From positions 1,426,001 through 1,490,000 of the forward strand of contig NW_026570236.1 of the NCBI RefSeq assembly GCF_019649055.1: a DNA stretch of 64,000 bases, written 5' to 3'. The DNA comes from Paramacrobiotus metropolitanus. Lineage: Eukaryota > Tardigrada > Eutardigrada > Parachela > Macrobiotidae. The notes under the pieces were generated by a model. That model was not told where the DNA came from. It was given only the letters and a program-made list of their open reading frames with translations, and did not search any database. Each line of letters begins with the position of its first letter. The first letter of the stretch is position 1. Position numbers and translations under genes: made by a program. Positions 12,601-20,010 of the stretch are shown one piece after another.

Positions 12601-13300
12601 GGCAATTATCTGGTATATAAATACAGTTAAAAATGAAACGACAAAATTTTCTCCGTTTGAATTGATATATGGCCGACAACCCGTTTTTCCACTCGATATG
12701 CAACTACAGTTTGATGGTTTTGATGTAGTGGATAATGTTAACGATTACGTCAAGCAGGTGCATACTTGGATAACAGCAGCGCAAGAACTCGCAAAACTTC
12801 GTGTGAATACGGCGCACGATAAAACTGCACCGCGACATAACGAGAAACGAGTACCAACAGTTTATTCCCCCGGCGATCTTGTTCTACTACGGACACCACC
12901 GAAGTTACATAATGAAGATCATCAGCCGACGACTGCCAAAGAAAATGAAAAATTAACTACAAAATTATTACGGAAATGGCATGGACCATGGGAGGTAATT
13001 CGTCAAGTAAATAATGTTAATTATGAAATTAAAAACAGGCATGGAAGAAAGAAAACGGATATCGTCCACGTCGAACGACTTCGACCATTTAACGAAAGAG
13101 AGGAAAACAACGACAAAGAAGAAAATATTGTCTACGCAAACAACGATAATGCGGAAGCGGAACCTGATTCTGAAATCAACGAAAGAGTGAATAACGGACC
13201 TGCCAATCAACCTGACCATGAAAAAGAAATTGCCGACCATGAAAATGAAATCGACGACGCTCCGATTCAACGCTACAATTTCCGAAAGCGCAAATGCTGA
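9665..13300 (+). CDS. pol: Gypsy Pol polyprotein (protease, RT, RNase H, integrase)
   Basis: 1211-residue uninterrupted frame from ATG 9665. Aspartic protease near the start (AILDTGSGVSLI, active Asp about residue 14). Reverse transcriptase with PCNSEWACNIVLVPKK, the conserved RLCIDYRPIN and the catalytic YLDD at about 430. RNase H with ETDALMLGLGAVL (about 578). Integrase with an HHCC zinc module (GHFGISRTYEKIHQKYYW, then CQSCQIAK) and a DD35E core: Asp in GIDYLGP (about 856), Asp in SDKGKHF (about 916), Glu in LTERMN 36 residues later. The end carries a GPY/F-like segment (WHGPWEVIRQV) and an acidic tail. No chromodomain seen. The true start may lie upstream through frameshifting from gag. 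All key catalytic residues are present, so the enzyme looks functional. Confidence 0.95.
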   Translation: MLYIFNEPITAILDTGSGVSLINEEFALKHNLHNISWKGPSLATVTNNIVRPAKACQLELRILGYSANVTFGIVKDFPFQILVGNDYLNNSPFLVSFAKKLLVNPKTWDSLKVDCVRLPTSYTVINESKQITTEIEHVKCAQPNINNTCSGSEVVCKDFEISQRNTMSAACPTVPAAPGNNVSTTLFSPPPDCASGTRPDQKENKSIKLISPTDLLIEASKNPGTEIPVQEFAKQFNFGEMNAQQQIAMTKLLYKYRTLFPSQTKKVGRTNNTGTHPPIREQLRRHAPWQRDFINKQIKEWLEEGIISPCNSEWACNIVLVPKKPQDLRLCIDYRPINEITKKDSYPLPRIDDCLDVLQGAKWFTGLDLLSGYLQVAMAEGSKDKTAFLTPDGLYRFEVMPFGLCNAPATFCRLMDSVLGDIKFKYVIVYLDDVQVYSPTFSEHLRHLEDVLIRFQYANLMLKPSKCFFGCTTLNFLGHTVTQEGIQPDKAKVLAIQKIPRPTDLTSLRSFMGAANHYRKFVKDFSIIANPLNKLTQKDQPFNWGEEQQTAFETLKSQLTNQPLLVHFDQNKELILETDALMLGLGAVLNQVDENGNVKPLAYASRSLSPSEKNYSVPEQELAAVVFGVEHFHSYVGNPEKTFQIITDHNALCGLIKSKNPTGRLARWVLRLRPYNFKIGYRPGKANNMADCLSRFPFDANNVPKEHQLTASLFFLKTYDISQMQIEDEYCAKIIATLTGDTTTNDYIQKRIHFCIRGNVLYRIVYRDNQMQFLMVIPKSMPRTILENAHDNSGHFGISRTYEKIHQKYYWQNCIRDVFNYVTSCQSCQIAKSPNHRPPGYLQPIPVFGPFHTVGIDYLGPFTRSAKGNMYLVVAIDHLTKWVEARPVRNATAANAAHFLVEQIMYRHGTPQRILSDKGKHFVNTLIDNLLKYFGIEHATTTAYHPQCNGLTERMNRTISIAISHYVSNNHRDWDKFIPAIIWYINTVKNETTKFSPFELIYGRQPVFPLDMQLQFDGFDVVDNVNDYVKQVHTWITAAQELAKLRVNTAHDKTAPRHNEKRVPTVYSPGDLVLLRTPPKLHNEDHQPTTAKENEKLTTKLLRKWHGPWEVIRQVNNVNYEIKNRHGRKKTDIVHVERLRPFNEREENNDKEENIVYANNDNAEAEPDSEINERVNNGPANQPDHEKEIADHENEIDDAPIQRYNFRKRKC

Positions 13301-13315
13301 GGACAGCATTTTTCT

Positions 13316-13326
13316 AAGGAGGGAGA
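13316..13326 (+). other. Gypsy polypurine tract
   Basis: AAGGAGGGAGA immediately before the 3' LTR, the usual site and composition for the plus-strand primer. Confidence 0.85.
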
Positions 13327-13554
13327 TGTTACGATAATGTATCGTTAATGTATAATTGCCCTTGAGCAATTCTGATGTACCGGTTTCCGATCTATGTCTT
13401 CACACATCTGACTGTGCGTGCGACTGTGCGTTCTCATACTATACAATACTGCTGTCTAATACTTAAGCATGCCGTTGAATACTGTGCATCACGTCTGTCT
13501 TAGCATACGCTAATAGCACGGTTTATACATGTACCAATAAAGTACCATGTATCA
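13327..13554 (+). repeat. Gypsy 3' LTR
   Basis: 228 bp, same ends and sequence as the 5' LTR. It is followed by the target duplication GAGG and then minisatellite sequence. Confidence 0.95.
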
Positions 13555-13870
13555 GAGGGACCGAGCTACCACCACTGTCCAGTGAATAAAATCGCTAGGT
13601 GGAGTGACCGAGCTACCACCACTGTCCAGTGAATAAAATCGCTAGGTGGGTGAGTGACCGAGCTACCACCACTGTCCAGTGAATAAAATCGCTAGGTGGG
13701 TGAGTGACCGAGCTACCACCACTGTCCAGTGAACAAAATCGCTAGGTGGGTGAGTGACCGAGCTACCACTATTGTCCAGAGAATAAAATCGCTAGATGAG
13801 AGAGTGACCGAGCTACCGCTGTCCAGCGAACAAAGTTGCTGACTGAGTGAGGGACCGAGCTAGACTCCTT
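13555..13870 (+). repeat. Minisatellite, right part, split by the Gypsy element
   Basis: Continues the array interrupted at 8771: five or six 47-51-bp units with core ACCGAGCTACCACCACTGTC, degrading after about 13780. Same orientation as the left part. Confidence 0.85.
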
Positions 13871-13966
13871 GCTAAGAAGTTTTACAATAACTGCTAAGGC
13901 AGTTGGTGAATTTACTAACGAATTACTGCAAATTGAATGATTTGTTCAAAGCGGCCGTGGATCACA

Positions 13967-14005
13967 AGAAACGCGGAGGCGAAGCCGCAGCGGTTTCTTG
14001 TAGAG
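13967..14005. repeat. Dispersed GC-rich hairpin-type repeat, copy 2
   Basis: CAAGAAACGCGGAGGCGAAG followed by CCGCAGCGGTTTCTTG, an imperfect palindrome related to 3602-3640. Lies in intron 4 of gene B/C. Confidence 0.5.
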
Positions 14006-14187
14006 TATATTACCGAGTAGCCATATTACCGCAATAATAGAAGCTTCTGACCAAAAATTCCCGCAGCACCGGTCCAAGGCCAAAGTACAGCACCACTTAG
14101 AAAACACTTTTAAATTTTTTTTCGAGATGCTTAGACTTTTAGTATGAGTCAGGCTGTACCTCTGCTAGTTGCACGAACATTTTCTAA

Positions 14188-15824
14188 CCAGGGAACATTT
14201 TCCGCCTCCAAATTCAAAAAATTCTCATGTTTTGTAAAATGGTAGTGTACTATTGTAGTAATGCTTAAAAAATATTTTTAGCTGCCATCGTCAAGGGGCG
14301 TGGCCAGACAACAATTCGTTGCATACTATCATATGCTGTGTAATGCAATGCAGTACAAGTTATTCGTTATTATTATGTTAACTTTTTCCTGCAGCAGTGG
14401 TTTTGCAGCTGTCCGCTGTCGTGAAATGATGTAGTAAAGAGGCCCACTTGCGTCGGCTCGGGCCATTGCTGCCCGTGTGCACATTTTCAAAATTTGTTAC
14501 GAAGTACAGCACAGATCTGTGTATTAGCAGAACAAAGCTTTTGCACAACTTATTGTTCACAACACAAACCGATGAAAATTTTCCAAAAATGTATATTCAG
14601 GCAGCAATGGCCCGAGCCGACGCAGGCCTGTTTCACTTACATCATTTCAGGACAGCGGACAGCCAAAAGTCCAAGGTGCTGCAGGAAAAAAGTTAACATA
14701 ATATAATTGAGAATAACTTGTACTGCACCGTAATACACAGTATAATATGATAGTATGCAAACTTTAAATTATTGTCTGGCCACATACGATGGCAGCTAAA
14801 AATATTTTTTTAAGCATACTACAATAGTACAGAGGGTTATTCAGCCAAGTGTGGTCACTTTTTGGAAAATTTCTGCTTAGCCGCTGCAGGCTCATTTTAC
14901 TTTTTTAAAAATTTTATCAAATAGCCACAACATTCAATCACATTTTGAATTCAACCGAGCCAAGATTTCGTTATCCTGTAGCCCAGGAAAAAATTAAGTT
15001 TATCCCCACCATGTTGGCAACAGTTGACCAGTTCAGCTATAGGAAATGGATTCCCTTTACTCAAAATTAATTTAAAATTTGGGTTTTCGCCATAATCGAC
15101 TGGAAACCTGTCATGGGTTTCGAACAAACCTTTTTCAGAAGGAATTACTAGTTTTTTTTGATCAGGAAGCAACATCCTTGTTTTCTCAGCAGTGCTCCCG
15201 GGAGCACATCTCTGGTTCTGGATGACTTCTTCCTCTCTGCCAGGCTTAATCCGTGGAGCGTCTTTTTCGACCAATGAACATTGTAAATTGTGAAGGAAGA
15301 CCTGCGTTACAACTTTAGTTTGTGGAGGAACGAAAAGGATAGCCATAGCTCCGTGAGTAGAATTCGCACATTGAGCATGGCTCTTGCGAGTGTCTTCCTG
15401 TTTTCGCGTTTTTCCAGCCGTCCTACCGCAAGAACGCGCAAGAATATGGAATCATTTTGCTATAAAAATATTCGGATCGTCGTTTTTCACAATTAAAACC
15501 ATCCAGATTTGAAAAGCAGACGATCCTTTTAAGGCCAGATCATCGAAAGCCAAATTTTGCCTGGTCAAAGGTTTAGAGTCGGAGTCTTTAGGTCAGTAGC
15601 CAATATTGCGGGCTGTTTAAACCCGATTGTCACAAAAACTTGCAAAAAGCATCAAAACTAATTTGCCATAATAAAACAATTATTAGAATCTGACTCTGCG
15701 CAACGGCTGAATTATAGGAATTTTTTTAATGCGCTGACCACACTTGGCTGAATAACCCTCTGTACACTACCATTTTACAAAACATGAGAATTTTTTGAAT
15801 TTGGAGGCGGAAAATGTTCCCTGG
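14188..15824. mobile_element. Foldback/MITE element with TAA target duplication, hosting a nested element
   Basis: Ends are inverted: 14188 begins CCAGGGAACATTTTCCGCCT and 15824 is the reverse complement end. TAA flanks both sides (14185-14187, 15825-15827), a 3-bp duplication as made by PIF/Harbinger transposons. Arms are long: about 14188-14480 pairs with about 14610-14829 plus 15763-15824, around a core near 14540, so the element without its insert is a roughly 700-bp near-palindrome. No transposase seen. It lies in intron 3 of gene B/C, just outside exon 3 (which ends at 15857). Confidence 0.75.
14830..15762. mobile_element. Nested TIR element with TA target duplication
   Basis: Perfect 28-bp TIRs (14830-14857 begins CAGAGGGTTATTCAGCC; 15735-15762 is its reverse complement), flanked by TA on both sides (14828-14829, 15763-15764). 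It is inserted in the right arm of the foldback element. The unbroken left arm near 14250 (GGTAGTGTACTATTGTAG) shows the empty site. The 933-bp interior has a 131-codon open frame on the minus strand (14951-15346) without a transposase motif, so it is called non-autonomous. Confidence 0.85.
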
Positions 15825-16774
15825 TAAGAGAAGTCCAAATCCACCAAAAGGGACACCGGGTTTTGGGTATATGTTTCTGACAATTGCTAAAATATCTCTC
15901 TGATGCTTTAGATTAATAAGGAACATTGATACCAAGGAAGAGTAAAAAGGTGGAGAAGAGTAGTCTACAATGGCAGTTACTGAAGTCCAGTTGTACTTCC
16001 TCAAAATCTCGATATACAGCTCTGCAAACTCAGACATCAAAAGATAATTGGTGGACATCCATGTTGGATACGAACTTCGGTCGTGTATTTTAAGGCCGCC
16101 TCCCCTTATTAAAAAAACCACATGGATAAGAAATAATAAAATATTAACCGAACATTTTTTAAAGAAACGGAAAATCGTATTTTTAATCGCTTACGATGAT
16201 ATAAATAAAGTATCCCATTCTGTATAAAAATGTGGCATGTCCGTATCTGCAACGCATCCTACAAATCCAAGCTGGGGCTTAAAGTAGACAGAAACTTCCC
16301 AGTTTCGTTAACACAAACTACGGTCACGGACTTAAGATCAACCTGATCAACTTTATGCGTGCGAACACTCTTCGCCCGGCTAAAATTCACCATGATTACA
16401 TAATTTACATTACCGGGTACAAGGTAAATGGTAAGGTCGCGCTCGTTTCTTTGCCGATAATGCCAATCAGCTAGCATGGCAATGGCATTGGCATTCAGCT
16501 CTGCGCATGTTCGGTCGGAAAGGAAATTAAGCTTGAAATGGATGGTACTGTTGTTGTACAGCTTCTTCACCTCTTCAACGGCTAATGAATACCCTGGTCC
16601 TGTAAACGGCAGTGCCGCAAATCCATCCATGGCCACACCCCCAATTACCACAAAACTAACCGTGTACAAACTGCCGTTTAGATGCTGATCGTGATTATGA
16701 AAGGTTTCCGTTAAGACAAAACAGGCAGTGAACAACATCAAAGCGGTTGATGTGATTTTTTTGCTAAGTAACAT

Positions 16775-17761
16775 GGTACGCGGCTCAATATTGCTATTTG
16801 GTAAATATCCTTGCGCACTATGATAATATTCTGATGACAAGTGGTGCTTTGATTTCGTACTGAACACTGAAATAAATAAATTTCCTGGCAAAGGTAGAAT
16901 AAAAATGCATTGCCGTGGTTATAAGGGGCACTTTCTGTAATCGTTGTAATTAAAACGCTGGAGTGAGCACAATCAGTTAAAAATTGATAAAGATGGAATC
17001 ATGTGCAGCTAGGGCCTAAGTTGTTTTCATGACCATACCATACAGTGCTATAACAGAATTTGCATTTTACATTTCATCTGTGCAACGTGGGCGCTGATGG
17101 GCTGGGCATGTGGATTTGCAGGACAGGACAAGAAAGTCATGAAGGTAAGGTCAAACTCCTTCAAGGCATTTCATACGTAATGGCAGTACTGTAGGAAGAT
17201 TTAAATTTGCTGAAATATGTTGACCTTCGTGTATTTTATAAACAGAAACCGGTTCACGGGCTGCCAAGCTTGCCTGTACGACGTAACCTTTGGGATATCA
17301 TTAATTAGTTAAGTAACAAGCTTGCTGTTATCCGTTTCATGCAAAATTGCAAGTCACTCTCTACGCTACGCGAGTGTGTGTCGCTTTCATCTAAAAGAAA
17401 TTAAGAAAAGTTTTTTTATTTTGGTGTCACTGTTGTGGTACTGCTAATACTACGCATAAAGTACTAATACTACGTATACGGTATAATCGTACCATTGTTA
17501 GTTATTACTTTAGATATACCGTGTTACCGGCATTTTTTGTAACACCATTGGATTTTACAAACTCTGCACATTTACCCGTAGACCCTTTCATTTATCGAGC
17601 GACGTAGCTGAAGTCCGCATGCGGTGGGCCGTACCACTGCCGAATTATATATTTTTCAAAAAATTTCTTTAATATTCGCCAAATCGTAAATGAAGATTTT
17701 GAAGTGCAAATCTGCTCACAAATTTACGGAAAATGAGCTTTGAAAGTTGAAAGTTTGCCAG
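16775..17761. other. 5' flank of gene B/C and intergenic DNA
   Basis: 16.8-17.35 kb is similar to the flank of gene A without the mariner-like insertion. Beyond that no exon or RNA gene was recognised. Confidence 0.45.
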
Positions 17762-17819
17762 CGGTGGCACGGTCGTCAGCCCACGTGCCACCGCACGTGG
17801 GCTGACGACCGTGCCACCG
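17762..17819. repeat. Perfect 26-bp-arm hairpin palindrome
   Basis: Left arm 17762-17787 and right arm 17794-17819 are exact reverse complements around a 6-base loop CCACCG. The arms contain GGTGGCACGGTCGTCAGCCC and end in CACGTG. Very GC-rich compared with its surroundings. Confidence 0.9.
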
Positions 17820-17894
17820 TCTGTACTTAAGTGACAGCGGAAACGACCACCAACTTGTGCGCAAAATTTAAAATAAAATTACGGAAAAAGTTTG

Positions 17895-18904
17895 AATTGA
17901 CCAATTCACATATAGGACGGACTAGCCTTCTATTGGTCGATTGTCACGTGGTTCGCTTGCCTAATATCGTCCAGCAGGTGTAGACTGTGCAGACTGATGC
18001 TGCATTTGCTGTGTATTTTACTGCTTTCCACTTTTTCTTTCTGATCTCAAAAAGTGATTTTAATTTTTTTTAACTGGCTAAGGGACCTGATAGCGAGATA
18101 TTATTGGAAATTGCATCAGGAATTTTCTCCTTTGATACACAGGCCTGAAGAGAAACACAGGCCTGAACCGCCTGATCCGTCCACAGCTGAGTTTCGTCGA
18201 GCAATGCAGCTAGCATATGGTGGATTTGTTTTTCTGGATGCAGCAGATTCCGAAACGCGGGATGGCAATTTAGCTATGCTGTCGTTATATCTGAAACCCC
18301 AGGACAAAATCTACAAAAATGTACGCGGACGAATTTCCGCGAACAGCAGGAAAGCAATGGAAGCGTACAGTGGATCTTTTTTCTGGGCCTTGCACATCGC
18401 CACACTGCACACCGAACCATACTCATAACGTTTTTTTCTCAGCACAAATAAAAAATGAAAGCAGGTTTTGCTTTAGCTTATATATTTTGATTGTAATAAT
18501 GTTTTTTAATTTGCAAATAAAATTTGCAGTCAGCTAATTAACGTGAGGCATTTAAAAATAGTGATCGCACTTTGTTTGACAGATATGTGGAAAGTGGTAG
18601 CTGCCAGCAGTCAGCATGGTCTGTGCTGGTAGACGCATTTAAATCTTCTGTCTCGCGAATGATCTGGTTGACTGACTCCTCTACTCACATTTTTAGCTGA
18701 AACTAGCAAGTTATTAAATACAGCGCAATAAAAAGTATTTTTTATGAAACAATATTCAGAATCCTAACGATTTTCGGTAGTGTCGAAAGCATTGCTGCAG
18801 GCCTGCAGCTGTATAATATACAGCGATCTACACCTGCTGCGAATGCGAGACGGAAACCACGTGACTAGCTTACCACGTGGTTTAATATGTGAATTGGTCA
18901 ATTG
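17895..18904. mobile_element. Possible TIR-bounded element of unknown class
   Basis: AATTGACCAATTCACATATA at 17895-17914 is mirrored by TATGTGAATTGGTCAATT ending at about 18904. Inside, CACGTGGTT and CAGCAGGTGTAGA blocks recur in inverted order, so the last roughly 100 bp on each side form imperfect inverted repeats. The nearby hairpin at 17762 also carries CACGTG. A 124-codon open frame lies within. No transposase was identified, so the class is unknown. Confidence 0.45.
18054..18428 (+). CDS. Hypothetical protein within the repeat-bounded segment
   Basis: 124-codon open frame. It starts with a hydrophobic, aromatic stretch (ILIFFNWLRDLIARYYWKL), then PEEKHRPEPPDPSTAEF, then AMQLAYGGFVFLDAADSET and LAMLSLYLKPQDKIYKNV. 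I recognise no family. The frame is longer than chance would usually give here and the residue mix looks protein-like, but no splice partner or paralogue is visible. It may be a fragment of a transposon protein or an exon of an unknown gene. Confidence 0.3.
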   Translation: MILIFFNWLRDLIARYYWKLHQEFSPLIHRPEEKHRPEPPDPSTAEFRRAMQLAYGGFVFLDAADSETRDGNLAMLSLYLKPQDKIYKNVRGRISANSRKAMEAYSGSFFWALHIATLHTEPYS

Positions 18905-20010
18905 CACTCAGTTTGCACTGTAATAGCATAGAAAGAATGCGTACCGCTACGCTCTAATTTATTTTTTGTTTGATCACGCTGTTGGTCTTTGCAGATAAAT
19001 TTAGTTTTTCAAGCATCTTTTTTGCAACCTCTTTCACAAATATTTAACTTTTGAAATTAAACCCGAGAAATGTGCTAATAATAAAACGCATTGAATATTC
19101 AATAATAAATATTCACGGTTATGTAGTAATAAATTCGCACATAGCGATATATTAAATCATTAAATAATTAAATAATTAAATAAATAACCGATATAAGATC
19201 AAAAGAAACACATAGCCCGTAAAAGTCAGGAACCGAAAAAAGTGTCTGCAGCTCCATAGTTTAAGGAAGAAGGTCATTTGTACCCCAGAATATGATTATG
19301 TTCTTAATTCTTATTAGTTTGTTGCTCAGAAAGCATCAACCACATACAGGACCGATTCAGATATATTGAAAAACGATAAACGAAAAACGTCAATTCCAAT
19401 CGAAACCGGTAATTAGAGACAGTGGAGCCGACTAGGTGTGTTTCTTCTCAATCCTATACTGATCATGCCTTGTCCATAGTTTGATGCCGGATTACGGTGG
19501 ATACTGGTGTAGCAAATGTTATCGACAATGTATTGTAATTAAACGGTGCATCATACCGACAGACTCGCTAGTTTCCGTAAATATCCAAACCGTGTGTTTA
19601 ATTTGCCCAAGACGAAACCAGGTGTTTGTATTGCAATTGTTCAATTGTTCTTCCGGGGAATATTGACCTTATGTCAAGTGTTAATCAATATTGTTAGATC
19701 AAGGCTTATAGCAAGAGAAAGTGCACAACATTATGGACGGCTAAAACCAATCTTCTTTTACTCATATTAGCGCCACTTATATCCTGCACGCACTAGACCA
19801 GTGCTTGTTCGCATGGAGTACTGCTGAGCATTGTGTTTTTGTGTACGTGAGCAGTGCTGGATAAGTATTACCAAAAAGAGTTTTTATTAATGCAATGATA
19901 CAGCAGTAAATTGTGCGCCGCGTTTTTTCAACGGTTACATTGTTGACGATGGCTCCGTGCGCTTTCCAGAATCTTTTAATGGCCTAACAACATGATCTAA
20001 TCTCCGTATT
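18905..20010. other. Intergenic region upstream of gene D
   Basis: AT-rich. Includes a TTAAATAATTAAATAA-type run near 19150. No coding exon supported. The gene D promoter must lie here, but no element can be named. Confidence 0.4.

Larger units (their letters stand above)
8772..13554 (+). mobile_element. Complete Gypsy-type (Ty3-like) LTR retrotransposon
   Basis: 4783-bp element bounded by two 228-bp LTRs that look identical, with 4-bp target duplication GAGG (8768-8771 and 13555-13558). Order: LTR, candidate primer-binding site, short Gag with zinc knuckle, Pol (protease, reverse transcriptase, RNase H, integrase), polypurine tract, LTR. Integrase after reverse transcriptase places it in Gypsy/Ty3. 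Identical LTRs mean a recent insertion. It lies in the large fourth intron of gene B/C, on the opposite strand to that gene, and inside a minisatellite. Pol is open but Gag is short and interrupted, so the copy probably depends on Gag supplied elsewhere. No envelope-like frame is seen after integrase. Confidence 0.95.
4785..16774 (-). pseudogene. Receptor guanylate cyclase locus split by transposons, missing part of the ligand domain (gene B/C)
   Basis: Two exon groups that belong together. 5' group: exon 1 16414-16774 (signal peptide MLLSKKITSTALMLFTACF, then ANF-domain start), exon 2 16195-16258, exon 3 15857-16104, exon 4 14052-14095 (VVLYFGLGPVLREFL). 3' group: exon 5 7843-7881 (LLNMTNGEYV), exon 6 7702-7770 (VYVIPENNLLRPLQWQTGD), membrane span 7292-7367, juxtamembrane about 7120-7240 (HDPWWQVH), kinase-homology exons about 6200-6785, coiled coil plus start of the cyclase domain 5.5-6.05 kb, and cyclase exons to the stop at 4785 (ILFTDLYGF, PRYCVYG, FGDTINMASRM). 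Exons 2, 4, 5 and 6 have the lengths and phases of gene A or D. The membrane-proximal ANF exons found in D, E and F (about 170 residues) are absent. Splicing exon 6 (phase 0) to the membrane exon (needs phase 1) shifts frame and meets TGA after nine codons. Called a pseudogene for that reason. A rescuing exon, or a shorter product from an internal promoter, remains possible. Confidence 0.65.

Noticed and set aside
9922-13369. Several minus-strand open frames across the Gypsy element
   Set aside because: They are shadows of the long Pol frame and contain no recognisable motif.
15726-15856. Gene B/C reading frame continuing past exon 3 as GVPFGGFGLLLPGN
   Set aside because: This is read-through into the intron and the end of the foldback element. 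The donor GTGTCC at 15856 gives the correct phase for exon 4.
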